Below, in pieces: positions 52,661-61,469 of a stretch of 64,000 bases of DNA. This stretch comes from Novosphingobium profundi. Lineage in GTDB: Bacteria; Pseudomonadota; Alphaproteobacteria; Sphingomonadales; Sphingomonadaceae. The translations under genes were made by a program, and so were the position numbers. The stretch is taken from assembly GCF_020524485.1 (NCBI RefSeq), contig NZ_JAIVLF010000001.1, positions 992,001-1,056,000 of the forward strand, read 5' to 3'. The notes beneath the pieces were generated by a model. The model did no database searches. It was given only the letters and a program-made list of their open reading frames with translations, and was not told the DNA's origin. Positions within the stretch are counted from its first letter, which is position 1; every line of letters begins with the position of its first letter.

Positions 52661-54343
52661 ATGGCAGACAATCACCGCGATGAGCCGCGCTCTGGCGCAC
52701 CCGCCAATCCTGACCGCCGCCGCCTGCTGACCGGCATGGCCACCGCGGCCGGTGCCGCCGCGCTTGGCGGGCTGGCGCCTGACGACGCCGCAGCGCGCGC
52801 CTCGGCGCAGAAGGCCGCGGCGTCCCTGCCGCCCAGCGATGCCGAGCTGGCCGCGCATATCGATACGGTCGTGGTGATCTACGCAGAGAACCGCAGCTTC
52901 AACAATCTCTTCGGCGATTTTCCGGGGCTGGAGCAGCCGCTGTCCGAGGTCTCGCCCGAGCGTGCGCGCCAGCGTGACCGCGACGGCTCGGTCCTCGAAA
53001 CCCTGCCCCCGATCTGGGAGGGCATGGTCCCCCACGAACAGGTGGTGGAGCACCAGGCGATCGCCATTGGCCCCGAAGATCTGGCGCCCCTCGCAAACGC
53101 ACCGTTCGTGCTCGCAACGCCCGAGGGCGATCCGCTGCCCCACGGCGTGGTGACGCGCGATCTGGTCCACGCCTTCTACAACAACCAGCTCCAGATCAAC
53201 GGCGGGCGCAACGATGGCTTCGTCGCCTGGAGCGATGCGGGTGCGCTGCCCATGGGGTACTATGGCGACAACGCGGCGAACCTGCGGCTGTGGCAGATCG
53301 CGCGCGACTTCACGCTGTGCGACAACTTCTTCATGGGCGCCTTTGGCGGCTCGTTCCTCAACCACCAATACCTGATCGCAGCGCGCCCGCCGTTCTACCC
53401 GCAGGCCGATGCAAGCCCGGCAAAGGGGCGCATCACGCAGCTGGAGGGCGAGGACCCCAAGGGCATCCTGCCCAAGCAGACCGCGCAGTCACCGAAAAGC
53501 GCGATGGACGGGCCGGTGCGCTTCGTACCCAACAGCCTCTCGCCCGATTTCTATGCGGTCAACACGATGCTTCCGCCCTTCGCCCCGACCTATGAGCTGG
53601 ACCCGGATCGCCCCGGCTATGCCAACGCGCAGAGCAGCCACACGCTCGTTCCGCAAAGCCACGACACCATTGGCGATGTGCTTTCCGAAAAGGGCGTGGA
53701 CTGGGCCTGGTACGCGGGTGGCTGGGCCAAGGCGCTGGACGGCCATCTCAACTCGGCCGACTTCCCCTCGCGTCCGAACTTCCAGCCGCACCACCAGCCG
53801 CTGAATTACTACACCCAGTTCGCACCGGGCACCGAGGCGCGCGAGGCGCACCTGCGCGACGCGGGCACGGGCGAGACGGCGCGGACCAACCGCTTCCTGG
53901 CCGACGCCAAGGCGGGCACGCTGCCCAGCGTCACGTTCTACAAGCCGCAGGGCAACCTCAACATGCACGCGGGCTATTCCGACGTCGATGCGGGCGACCG
54001 CCACATCGCAGGTATCGTCGAGGCGCTCAAAGCCTCGCCGCAGTGGGAGAGGATGCTGGTCGTCATCACCTTCGATGAGAACGGCGGCTGGTGGGACCAC
54101 GTCGCCCCGCCCAAGGGGGACCGCTGGGGGCCGGGCACGCGCATCCCTGCGCTGATCGTCTCACCCCACGCGAAGAAGGGCGAGGTCGATCACACGATCT
54201 ATGACACCGGCTCTATCGCGCGCTTCCTCACCCGCCGTTTCGGCCTGCGCAAGCTGCCCGGGCTCGCCGAGCGCGAACAGGCGATGATCGCGGCCGGAGG
54301 CCCGCCGCCAGGCGACCTGACGGGCGCGCTGCGCTTCGGCTGA
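52661..54343 (+). CDS. Tat-exported phosphoesterase, acid phosphatase/phospholipase C (AcpA-like)
   Basis: 560 residues. The Tat signal DRRRLLTGMATAAGAAALGG has twin arginines. The catalytic domain belongs to the AcpA/phospholipase C alkaline-phosphatase-like group: VVVIYAENRSFNNLFGDFPG (metal Glu/Asn region), GAFGGSFLNHQYLIA, FDENGGWWDHVAPP with metal-binding Asp/Glu/His, and IYDTGSIARFLTRRFG. It cleaves phosphate esters in the periplasm; whether the natural substrate is a phospholipid or a small ester is open. The ATG at 52661 is the first with a believable Tat region; the upstream in-frame stretch is weak. Confidence 0.85.
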   Translation: MADNHRDEPRSGAPANPDRRRLLTGMATAAGAAALGGLAPDDAAARASAQKAAASLPPSDAELAAHIDTVVVIYAENRSFNNLFGDFPGLEQPLSEVSPERARQRDRDGSVLETLPPIWEGMVPHEQVVEHQAIAIGPEDLAPLANAPFVLATPEGDPLPHGVVTRDLVHAFYNNQLQINGGRNDGFVAWSDAGALPMGYYGDNAANLRLWQIARDFTLCDNFFMGAFGGSFLNHQYLIAARPPFYPQADASPAKGRITQLEGEDPKGILPKQTAQSPKSAMDGPVRFVPNSLSPDFYAVNTMLPPFAPTYELDPDRPGYANAQSSHTLVPQSHDTIGDVLSEKGVDWAWYAGGWAKALDGHLNSADFPSRPNFQPHHQPLNYYTQFAPGTEAREAHLRDAGTGETARTNRFLADAKAGTLPSVTFYKPQGNLNMHAGYSDVDAGDRHIAGIVEALKASPQWERMLVVITFDENGGWWDHVAPPKGDRWGPGTRIPALIVSPHAKKGEVDHTIYDTGSIARFLTRRFGLRKLPGLAEREQAMIAAGGPPPGDLTGALRFG

Positions 54344-54361
54344 TCCAACCTGGCGGGCGGA

Positions 54362-54778
54362 TCAGTTGGAAGGATTGAGCCGCCCGGCCTCGAGGATCGG
54401 CAGGCCGCCTTCGGTCGGCACGTAGATGATCTGCCCCCGGGACTCCTCGAGGTTCTGGATATAGAGATAGCGCAGGTAGCCTTCGGGGCCGCCCAGGCTG
54501 TCCGCGACGATGCGGTTGGCTTCAGCGAGACCCTTTGCACGTTCGACTTCGGCCGCGGCTTTCAGCTTGGCGCTGTCGAGCGCGGCCTGCGCTTCAAGAA
54601 CGGCGATGCGGCGGTTCTGGGTTGCCTGGGCCAGTTGGGCTTCGCCTGCGACCTGTGCGTTCCAGACCCGCAGACCATTGTAGGCGGCGCACGATCCGAG
54701 GCCCCCGCCGACGAGCACGACGATCAGAAGAATAAGTGCCAGGCCGACCCGGATCAGGCTGTCGGACGTATGCCCCAT
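54362..54778 (-). CDS. small membrane protein resembling a prohibitin/SPFH C-terminal tail
   Basis: 138 residues. One N-terminal transmembrane helix (GLALILLIVVLVGGGLGSCAAY), then a long charged helix with AAEVERAKGLAEANRIVADSLGGPEGYLRYLYIQNL, which closely resembles the coiled-coil end of prohibitin-like SPFH proteins, but the SPFH domain itself is absent. It could be an assembly or scaffolding protein. Convergent with the phosphoesterase gene. Confidence 0.6.
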   Translation of the reverse strand: MGHTSDSLIRVGLALILLIVVLVGGGLGSCAAYNGLRVWNAQVAGEAQLAQATQNRRIAVLEAQAALDSAKLKAAAEVERAKGLAEANRIVADSLGGPEGYLRYLYIQNLEESRGQIIYVPTEGGLPILEAGRLNPSN

Positions 54779-54878
54779 GTATAAACCCCTCAGTTGCTGT
54801 TAGCGCCATGTCTAGCAGGATGGAGGCGCTACACCAGCGGAGCCGGATCAGGGGTGTGCGATATTCAGCTTGTATTTC

Positions 54879-55352
54879 TTAGAGTTGGCCGCTCTGTGAT
54901 GCGCGGACGAGGCGGGTGAGTACCTGGTCGAGCGCGGAAAGAAAGCGCGAGCGATCCTGCTTGGAGAAGGGGGGCGGTCCCCCGATCTGATCACCCCCGG
55001 CGCGAAGGTCGGCCATGATCGCGCGGGTTGCGATGGCGCCCCCGATGGAGGCCATGGTGAAGGGCTTGCCATTGGGCGCCAGCACTTCGGCACTTGCCTT
55101 CAGGCAGCGGTCCGCCAGCAGGATGTCGGCGGTGATGACGACCGAGCCCTTGGAGCAGTTCTCAGCAATCCAGTCATCGGCGGCATCGAAGGCATCGCTC
55201 ACGATCTGGCGCGTGACGAGGGCGCTTTGCGGAATGCGGATGATCTGGTTGGAAACGACGACGACCGGCACCTTGTAGCGGGAGGATACCTTGTAGGTTT
55301 CTTCCTTTACCGGGCAGGCGTCGGCGTCGATCAGGATGCGTAGGGAGGTCAA
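54879..55352 (-). CDS. YaiI/YqxD family protein (DUF188)
   Basis: 157 residues. DUF188 proteins start with a DADACPV motif (here ILIDADACPVKEETYKVS) and contain VITADILLADRCL and a C-terminal GGPPPFSKQDRSRFLSALDQ; the fold resembles PIN/NYN nucleases. Function unproven. TTG start at 55352, which fits the family N-terminus; no good ribosome site. It ends 16 bp from aroC on the same strand, so it is probably transcribed with it. Confidence 0.85.
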   Translation of the reverse strand: MTSLRILIDADACPVKEETYKVSSRYKVPVVVVSNQIIRIPQSALVTRQIVSDAFDAADDWIAENCSKGSVVITADILLADRCLKASAEVLAPNGKPFTMASIGGAIATRAIMADLRAGGDQIGGPPPFSKQDRSRFLSALDQVLTRLVRASQSGQL

Positions 55353-55368
55353 ACCGGAAGAAGCCGCC

Positions 55369-56481
55369 TTAGCCGCACTGCCCGCGCTGGAGCAGCTTGT
55401 GATCGGCCAGCACCAGCGCCATCATCGCTTCGACCACGGGGACACCGCGAATACCTACGCAAGGATCGTGGCGGCCCTTGGTGAAGAGTTCAGTCGCTTC
55501 GCGCTCGCCCTTTTCATTGGGGCGGGTAACGGTGGGCTGGGGGGTGAGGATCGAGCTGGTCGGCTTGAAGGCGACGCGGCAGGTCACCGGCTGGCCGGTC
55601 GAGATGCCGCCTGCAATGCCGCCTGCGTGGTTCGCGAGGAACTCGGGCGCGCCGTCGGGGCCGGTCTCGGTGTTGGGGCGCATAGGGTCGGCGTTGCCTT
55701 CCCCGGTCAGGCGTGCGGCAGCAAAGCCATCGCCGATTTCCACACCCTTTACCGCGTTGATGCCCATCATCGCGGCGGCAAGGTCGGCATCGAGTTTGCC
55801 GTAGAGCGGGGCGCCCCAGCCTGCGGGCACGCCGCTGGCGTAGCATTCGACCACCGCGCCGACTGAGGAGCCACTCTTGCGGGCATCATCGACAATCGCT
55901 TCCCAGCGCTTTGCAGCGGCCGGGTCCGGGCAGAAGAAGGGGTTGTTGCCGATCTCTTCCAGGTCAAAGTTTGCCGGGTCGATAAGGTCGCCGCCGATCT
56001 CCGAGACATAGGCAACGATGGTGACTTCGGGAATGACGAGGCGCGCGACCGCACCGGCGGCAACGCGGCTGGCGGTTTCGCGCGCCGAGGAACGTCCGCC
56101 GCCCCGATAGTCGCGAAAGCCGTACTTGGCGTCATAGGCATAGTCTGCGTGGCCCGGGCGATAGGCGCGGGCGACGTCCGAATAGTCCTTTGAGCGCTGG
56201 TCGACGTTCTCGATCATCAGGCTGATCGGGGTGCCGGTGGTGCGCTGCACGCCGTCCGGAGCCTCGAACACGCCCGAAAGGATGCGCACCGCGTCCGGCT
56301 CCTTGCGCTGCGTGGTGAACTTGCTCGTACCCGGACGGCGCGCGTCGAGGAAAGGCTGCACCACGCTCTCGTCAAGGGCGAGGCCCGGGGGGCACCCGTC
56401 GACAACAGCGCCGATGGCAGGCCCGTGGCTTTCGCCCCAGGTGGTGAATCGGAACAGACGGCCAAACGTGTTTACGGACAT
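55369..56481 (-). CDS. aroC: chorismate synthase
   Basis: 370 residues. Last step of the shikimate pathway; needs reduced FMN. Signatures: [67 protein letters not shown] and the C-terminal [19 protein letters not shown]. The ATG at 56481 gives the usual MSVNTFG start; an in-frame start further upstream is not needed. It is divergent from the monooxygenase-fold gene. Confidence 0.97.
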   Translation of the reverse strand: MSVNTFGRLFRFTTWGESHGPAIGAVVDGCPPGLALDESVVQPFLDARRPGTSKFTTQRKEPDAVRILSGVFEAPDGVQRTTGTPISLMIENVDQRSKDYSDVARAYRPGHADYAYDAKYGFRDYRGGGRSSARETASRVAAGAVARLVIPEVTIVAYVSEIGGDLIDPANFDLEEIGNNPFFCPDPAAAKRWEAIVDDARKSGSSVGAVVECYASGVPAGWGAPLYGKLDADLAAAMMGINAVKGVEIGDGFAAARLTGEGNADPMRPNTETGPDGAPEFLANHAGGIAGGISTGQPVTCRVAFKPTSSILTPQPTVTRPNEKGEREATELFTKGRHDPCVGIRGVPVVEAMMALVLADHKLLQRGQCG

Positions 56482-56564
56482 AGCGGGCGCTTTGTCGCGC
56501 AACGCATCGTTTGTCCAGTATTAGCGCTTGCATACGATTGTTGCGGGCCCCATCTCGGGCCGCG

Positions 56565-56882
56565 ATGTTTCTTGTCGTCTTCCGCAACCGCAAGCGCGCC
56601 GATATCGATAGCGCGGCCTACGCCCGCGATGCCGCTGCGATGGAGGACCTTGCGCGCCGCCAGCCCGGCTTCCTCGCGTTCAAGAGCTACACCGCCGAGG
56701 ATGGCGAGGTCGTGGCTCTCTCCGAATGGGCAGACGAAGCGGCCGCGCGCGCCTGGGGGCGCCAGGCCGAACATGCGCGGGTGCAGGGCGAGGGACGCGA
56801 TCGTTACTATCACAGCTATACCCTCTTCGCGTGCGATTCGCCGCGGATCCATGAATTTGAGAACAAGGAGGCCTCTTCGTGA
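56565..56882 (+). CDS. antibiotic-biosynthesis-monooxygenase (ABM) fold protein
   Basis: 105 residues. A ferredoxin-like ABM domain: MFLVVFRNRKRADIDSAAYA, LARRQPGFLAFKSY and EDGEVVALSEWADEAAARAWG. Small single-domain ABM proteins include heme-degrading and quinol-modifying monooxygenases, but many have no known role. The ATG at 56565 gives the standard N-terminus; the upstream frame overlaps aroC. The ArsC-like gene overlaps its stop by 4 bases (GTGA). Confidence 0.8.
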   Translation: MFLVVFRNRKRADIDSAAYARDAAAMEDLARRQPGFLAFKSYTAEDGEVVALSEWADEAAARAWGRQAEHARVQGEGRDRYYHSYTLFACDSPRIHEFENKEASS

Positions 56883-57226
56883 GCCTTGAAGTCTACGGCA
56901 TTCCCAACTGCGACACCGTGAAGAAGGCCCGCAAGTGGCTTGAGGCGCGGGACATCGAATACACCTTCCACGACTACAAGAAGGAAGGGGCCGATCCGCA
57001 GAAGCTGGCAGCCTGGGTCGAGACCGAGGGCGTCGAGACGGTCCTCAACAAGCGCGGAACCACCTTCCGCAAGCTGTCGGACGAGGACAAGGCCGATATC
57101 GATGCGGCCAAGGCGGTGCGGATCATGGCCGAGCACACCAGCACCATCAAGCGGCCGGTCGTCGAACACCCCAAGGGTATCCTGGTCGGCTTCAACCAGA
57201 TGCAGTGGGAAGCCGTACTGAAGTGA
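56879..57226 (+). CDS. ArsC-family (YffB/Spx-like) thioredoxin-fold protein
   Basis: 115 residues. The start LEVYGIPNCDTVKKARKWLEARDIEYTFHDYKKEG is typical of YffB-type ArsC-family proteins, with one cysteine (Cys11) in the redox position where Spx has CxxC. True arsenate reductase needs an Arg set not clearly seen here; a glutathione-linked reductase is more likely. The GTG start overlaps the upstream ABM gene. Copy C of the hairpin element follows the stop. Confidence 0.85.
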   Translation: MSLEVYGIPNCDTVKKARKWLEARDIEYTFHDYKKEGADPQKLAAWVETEGVETVLNKRGTTFRKLSDEDKADIDAAKAVRIMAEHTSTIKRPVVEHPKGILVGFNQMQWEAVLK

Positions 57227-57251
57227 ACGAAGTTTAACAGTTAGAGAAATG

Positions 57252-57384
57252 AAGTCCGAGGGCCATCGCCCTCGGGCTCCCCAAACTGTCTGGCTCACCT
57301 GTGTCGCGCTGCGGTTTTCGAGAAAGGTGAGGTTGCCGATTTTGGGGGCAAGGGGCGATGGCCCCTTGAAAATCTACTTCTTTT
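57252..57384 (+). repeat. dispersed two-hairpin element, copy C
   Basis: Hairpin 1 CCGAGGGC-CATC-GCCCTCGG (57256-57275) is identical to copy A; hairpin 2 AAGGGGC-GATG-GCCCCTT (57350-57367) differs from copy A by a G-C pair in place of T-A, a compensatory change. The outer edges are 112 bp apart. CTCCCCAAACTGTCT is identical to A. A CTACTTCTTTTTTAG tract follows. It lies between the convergent ArsC-like and permease genes. Confidence 0.85.
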
Positions 57385-58593
57385 TTAGCCCTCGACCGAG
57401 GTTCCAAAAAGCGCCGCAGCCAGGCCTAGCACGGTCAGCGCCCCGAACCCGGCAATCCGCAAAGGCCCGGCGCCCGCGGTGCGCGAGCGGATCGCCGCAA
57501 GCGCGGACTGAATCGCGTAGTAGAGCGCAAAGGCGCGGCTGGCGAAGCTGACGATCACGAAGACATCGGCCAGCCAGGTGAGGGCAAGGCCCGAGGCGAT
57601 CAGCAGGACATAGGTGGGCTTCATCCCGAAGCGCTGGTGCGTGAGTTCGGCAACGAGCCCCCCCGAGCCGTTGGTGTCCGCGACCGCGGCGCTGAACTGG
57701 GCGCTCAAGGCGGCGAGGATCAGCAGCGGTCCCAGAATCGACGAGACGGTGCGCATCATGTCGATAATCGCGGTTTCACTGAGTTCGAAGCTGCCACTGC
57801 GAAAGCTGACGGCGAGGAGCACGACGTAGGCCATGTAGATGGCGCTGGCGATTGCCTGGGCCAGCTTCATCGAACGCTGGCGCTCGGCGGCGCTATAGTG
57901 ATCGCCCAGATAGCGCGAGGTCTCAAAGCCCTGCACCGTCACGATGAGGCCAAACATCAGCTGCAGGGCGGGCCAGGCGCCGAGTGTCATGCCGCTGCGC
58001 GTGGCCGTGCCGGTCTCCCATTCGATCCCGGCGTGAACTGCAAGAGCGCCGATCAGGGCGGCGATGATGACGAGCTTGACCGAGACGGTAAGCTGCTCGA
58101 GCCGCTCAAGGAGCGAAAAGCCCTTGGTGAGGCCCGCCAGCAGGATCAGCGCATAGGCCCCCGTGGTGATGAGCCGGGCGAGCGTGTCGGAAGGCGCGCC
58201 GAAGATGCGTGCGGCAAAGGCACCGAAGAGGTTGAGGTAGTAGGCGACCGAGATCACGTAGGCGAAGGCGAGCGCCCAGCTGGAGATGCGCTCCAGCCCG
58301 GTCGAGAGCGGGGTCTCGTGCGCGCCTTCGTCCAGCCGGGCGATGTTGGTGCGGATCGCCGCGCCAAAGAGGTAGCCTGCAAGGCACAGCAGCGCCATCG
58401 CCGCGATGCCCCAGGTGCCGAAGCTGTCGGTCAGGATCGGCCCGAGGATGAGGAACCCGCTGCCGATGATCGAGGCCAGCGGAGTGATCCCGGCGCGCCA
58501 CAGCCGGGCGCGCGACAGACGCGGCCAGGCGAGCAGCGCAGCGGTGCCGAGCCCCGCAAGCGCGAGGGCGATCTCGATGCCAAGCTGGCCCAT
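57385..58593 (-). CDS. APC-superfamily amino-acid permease-like protein
   Basis: 402 residues and about ten to eleven membrane segments. The first helices (ITPLASIIGSGFLILGPILTDSFG) have the GSGF-type broken helix of APC transporters, and QLMFGLIVTVQGFETSRYLGDHY the conserved middle. It lacks obvious similarity to a substrate-specific group that I can name, so amino acid or polyamine transport is inferred. ATG start. ubiG lies 11 bp upstream on the same strand, so both are likely on one transcript. Confidence 0.7.
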   Translation of the reverse strand: MGQLGIEIALALAGLGTAALLAWPRLSRARLWRAGITPLASIIGSGFLILGPILTDSFGTWGIAAMALLCLAGYLFGAAIRTNIARLDEGAHETPLSTGLERISSWALAFAYVISVAYYLNLFGAFAARIFGAPSDTLARLITTGAYALILLAGLTKGFSLLERLEQLTVSVKLVIIAALIGALAVHAGIEWETGTATRSGMTLGAWPALQLMFGLIVTVQGFETSRYLGDHYSAAERQRSMKLAQAIASAIYMAYVVLLAVSFRSGSFELSETAIIDMMRTVSSILGPLLILAALSAQFSAAVADTNGSGGLVAELTHQRFGMKPTYVLLIASGLALTWLADVFVIVSFASRAFALYYAIQSALAAIRSRTAGAGPLRIAGFGALTVLGLAAALFGTSVEG

Positions 58594-58604
58594 GGGTGCC
58601 GGGG

Positions 58605-59390
58605 TCAGTCCTCGGAAGCGCCCGCGCGGCGCGCGGTGACAATGAAGTTGAGCGAAAGATCCTCGGAGAGGTGGAGCCCGCGTGTCGGTGACCAGGAGAT
58701 CCCGGTGGGCTCACCCAGTGCCAGGTCCGCCTGTGTGGCAAGCTGCGTCAGTTCCTCGAAGGTGGGGAAGGCCGACCAGTCGTGGGTGCCGCGCGGGACC
58801 ATGCCGAGCCGCTCGGCGCCCTCGACCAGCAGCAGGCGCGAGAGCGCGCTGCGGTTGGGGGCCGAAAGGATCATCAGGCCGTCGTCGGCAAGGGTGGCCG
58901 CAAGGCCTTTAAGGAACGCGGCCTTGTCGGCAACGTGTTCGATCACCTCGAGCGAGCAGACAAGGTCGTAGCCTGTCAGGCCCAGGCTGGAGAGCTCACC
59001 GCAGCGGTAGTCGATGGCAAGGCCCGAAGCCTCGGCGTGGGCACTGGCGGCCGCGATGTTCTCGGGCGCGGCGTCGACACCGGTGACCTCGCCGCCGAGG
59101 CGCGCGAGCGGTTCGCACAGCAGGCCCGCTCCGCATCCGGCGTCGAGCACGCGGCGTCCGGCCAGCGGCTTGAGTGCGCGCGAATCGCCTCCGAAATGCG
59201 CATCGATCGCCTTGCGGATGAAGCCAAGGCGCACCGGATTGAGCTTGTGCAACATCGCCGAGGACCCCTTGGGATCCCACCATTCCGCCGCCATCGCGCC
59301 GAAATGGGCGGCTTCTTCGGGGCGGATCGTAGCCGGGGTGGTCGTGTCCGGATTTGCCTGCTCGGGCGCACGGGGAGTTGCATTGTTCAT
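58605..59390 (-). CDS. ubiG: bifunctional ubiquinone 3-O-methyltransferase
   Basis: 261 residues. SAM-binding VLDAGCGAGLLCEPLARLGGEVTGVDAA, with the N-terminal AHFGAMAAEWWDPKGSSAMLHKLNPVRLGFI that marks UbiG. It carries out both O-methylations in ubiquinone synthesis. Divergent from lysC across 104 bp. Confidence 0.95.
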   Translation of the reverse strand: MNNATPRAPEQANPDTTTPATIRPEEAAHFGAMAAEWWDPKGSSAMLHKLNPVRLGFIRKAIDAHFGGDSRALKPLAGRRVLDAGCGAGLLCEPLARLGGEVTGVDAAPENIAAASAHAEASGLAIDYRCGELSSLGLTGYDLVCSLEVIEHVADKAAFLKGLAATLADDGLMILSAPNRSALSRLLLVEGAERLGMVPRGTHDWSAFPTFEELTQLATQADLALGEPTGISWSPTRGLHLSEDLSLNFIVTARRAGASED

Positions 59391-59494
59391 AAGACCCCCC
59401 TAACAGCGCGCCCGAACCTTATCCATATTGCGCGTCGATTGAAATTTTCGCAAACCGCCGCGCAATCCCCTTTTTTGACGGGAGCACTGACACC

Positions 59495-60754
59495 TTGGCC
59501 CGTATCGTGATGAAATTCGGCGGCACCTCCATGGCCGGGACCGAGCGCATCCGGCGCGTGGCGGGTATTGTCAAACGCCAGCAGGAAGCCGGGCACGAAG
59601 TGGCCGTGGTTGTCTCTGCCATGGCGGGCGAGACCGACCGGCTGGTGAACTTCTGCCGCGAAGCCAACGCGCTCTATGACCCGGCCGAGTACGACGTGGT
59701 CGTTTCTTCGGGCGAGCAGGTGACCTCGGGGCTCCTCGCGCTGACGCTGCAGTCGATGGGCTGCAAGGCCCGTTCGTGGCTGGGCTGGCAGGCGCCGATC
59801 AAGACCGACGATGCCCACGCCAAGGCCCGCATCGAGGACATCGATCCCGAAGGCGTGCTCGCCTCGATGGCCTCGGGCGAGATCGCGGTGTTCCCCGGCT
59901 TCCAGGGCGTTTCGCCCGAGGGCCGTGTGACCACGCTTGGCCGCGGCGGCTCGGACACCTCGGCGGTGGCGGTTGCCGCTGCCATCGGCGCGGACCGCTG
60001 CGATATCTACACCGACGTTGACGGGGTCTACACCACCGACCCGCGCATCGTTGCCAAGGCCCAGAAGCTGCCGCTCGTCACTTACGAGGAAATGCTCGAA
60101 CTCGCCTCTGTCGGCTCGAAGGTGCTGCAGACCCGCTCGGTCTCGCTCGCCATGAAGGAAAACGTGCGCGTGCAGGTGCTCTCCTCGTTCATCGACGAGA
60201 ACGCCCCCTCGGCGGACGACCTGCCCGGCACGATGATTGTCAGCGATGAAGAATTGGAAGAAAGCGACATGGAACGCCAGCTGATCACCGGTATCGCCGC
60301 CGACAAGAACGAGGCGAAGGTTACCCTTACCCGCGTGCCCGACCGTCCGGGCGCGGTGGCCTCGATCTTCACCCCGCTTGCCGAGGCGAACATCAACGTC
60401 GACATGATCATCCAGAACGTGGCGAAGGAAAAGGGCGAGACCGACGTCACCTTCACCGCACCGATGGCCGATCTCGCACGTACGCTGGCCATGCTCGAAG
60501 AGCGCAAGGAACAGATCGGTTTCTACCGCCTGATCTCGAACGACAGCGTCGCCAAGATCTCGGTCGTCGGCGTGGGCATGCGCAGCCATGCGGGCGTTGC
60601 GGCGACCATGTTCAAGACCCTGGCGGATCGCGGCATCAACATCCAGGCGATCACCACCAGCGAGATCAAGGTCTCGGTGCTGATCGATGCCGACGAGACC
60701 GAACTGGCCGTGCGCGTGCTGCACTCGGCTTACGGGCTCGACGCCAAGGGTTGA
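59495..60754 (+). CDS. lysC: aspartate kinase
   Basis: 419 residues. First enzyme of the aspartate family. Kinase core: VMKFGGTSMAGTERIRRVA, FPGFQGVSPEGRVTTLGRGGSDTSAVA; the C-terminal part has two ACT domains (VTLTRVPDRPGAVASIF and ISVVGVGMRSHAGVAATMF) for lysine/threonine feedback. TTG start with GGGAG nine bases upstream; an ATG is five codons in. Upstream 59470-59490 has a T-run but no attenuator that I can support. Confidence 0.96.
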   Translation: MARIVMKFGGTSMAGTERIRRVAGIVKRQQEAGHEVAVVVSAMAGETDRLVNFCREANALYDPAEYDVVVSSGEQVTSGLLALTLQSMGCKARSWLGWQAPIKTDDAHAKARIEDIDPEGVLASMASGEIAVFPGFQGVSPEGRVTTLGRGGSDTSAVAVAAAIGADRCDIYTDVDGVYTTDPRIVAKAQKLPLVTYEEMLELASVGSKVLQTRSVSLAMKENVRVQVLSSFIDENAPSADDLPGTMIVSDEELEESDMERQLITGIAADKNEAKVTLTRVPDRPGAVASIFTPLAEANINVDMIIQNVAKEKGETDVTFTAPMADLARTLAMLEERKEQIGFYRLISNDSVAKISVVGVGMRSHAGVAATMFKTLADRGINIQAITTSEIKVSVLIDADETELAVRVLHSAYGLDAKG

Positions 60755-60797
60755 TCCCAGGCCTCTGGCTGCGGCCGGAGCGACATCGCATACCAAT

Positions 60798-60832
60798 GGC
60801 CCGGACGGCTCCTTGAAGGGGCTTTCCGGGCC
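60798..60832 (+). terminator. lysC terminator
   Basis: GGCCCGGA (60798-60805) and TCCGGGCC (60825-60832) form the base of a stem with further imperfect pairs inside. The plus strand continues GTTTGCGTGTG. It sits between lysC and the convergent DUF2239 gene. Confidence 0.6.
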
Positions 60833-60847
60833 GTTTGCGTGTGTACC

Positions 60848-61387
60848 TCAGGCGAGATCGTCCTCGCGGACCTGGGCCAGAGCGACGAGGTAGGTGCGCA
60901 CGTCCTCCGGCCATCCCGCCACCGCCTCGCCAAAGGCGGCCATGTCGCCCGCAAAAAGCTGGCGCGCCGCGTCCTCGAACCCCGGATAGTCCCCGGCAAG
61001 AGCCGCCATCGCGCGGTAGCAGCGCTCCTGCGCGGTGCGCAGGGCCGTGCGTCCGCCATCGGCCCGCCGCGCCTCATCGACAAGCCGCCGGAGCGCCTGC
61101 GAAGCCCCGCCCGGCTGGCGCGCAAGCCAGTCCCAGTGGCGCGGCAGCAGCGTAACTTCACGGGCGGTGACGCCCAGTCGGGGCCGTCCGCGCTTGCGCG
61201 GTGGTGCCTGCTCCTGAGGGGCAGTGTCCCGCCAGTCAAGGTCGACCACCCGGCCGCTGGCATCCTCGAACACCAGAACCCCGGTCGGATCGGCGCGAAG
61301 TTCCCGGACAAGCTCCGCGCGGGTGCCTGCGGCCAGGCGGGTACCCGCGCGGAAGGCGGTGCAGGTACTGGAACGTGACGTGCTCAT
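60848..61387 (-). CDS. DUF2239 family protein, possible DNA-binding regulator
   Basis: 179 residues with a DUF2239-like layout: an N-terminal domain of about 50 residues (TAFRAGTRLAAGTRAELVREL, ADPTGVLVFEDASGRVVDLDW), a basic AT-hook-like KRGRPR (65-70), then REVTLLPRHWDWLARQPG plus GGASQALRRLVDEARR (73-107), which looks like a ribbon-helix-helix: a short strand, then two helices. The rest is helical. Function unpublished to my knowledge; DNA binding is inferred from the AT-hook and RHH-like layout. The ATG at 61387 lies 3-4 bases from the predicted transcription start, so the message may be leaderless. Confidence 0.7.
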   Translation of the reverse strand: MSTSRSSTCTAFRAGTRLAAGTRAELVRELRADPTGVLVFEDASGRVVDLDWRDTAPQEQAPPRKRGRPRLGVTAREVTLLPRHWDWLARQPGGASQALRRLVDEARRADGGRTALRTAQERCYRAMAALAGDYPGFEDAARQLFAGDMAAFGEAVAGWPEDVRTYLVALAQVREDDLA

Positions 61388-61390
61388 AAT

Positions 61391-61440
61391 TTTATCCGGA
61401 TAAATTGATCTCAAAGCCTGGTCAATATATCCGGGTAAAA
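61391..61440. promoter_or_regulatory. back-to-back promoters with a shared operator-like motif
   Basis: On the minus strand: TTGACC (61425-61420), 17 bp, TATCCG (61402-61397) within the 14-bp palindrome TTTATCCGGATAAA (61391-61404). On the plus strand: TTGATC (61405-61410), 17 bp, TATCCG (61428-61433) within TATCCGGGTAAAA. Both read TTGAYC-N17-TATCCGG-R-TAAA. The -35 boxes lie in the middle, 9 bp apart. Shared architecture suggests common regulation of the DUF2239 and GIY-YIG genes by one factor. Confidence 0.65.
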
Positions 61441-61469
61441 ATGATTCGCTGCAAAGGGAGACGCAAGCC

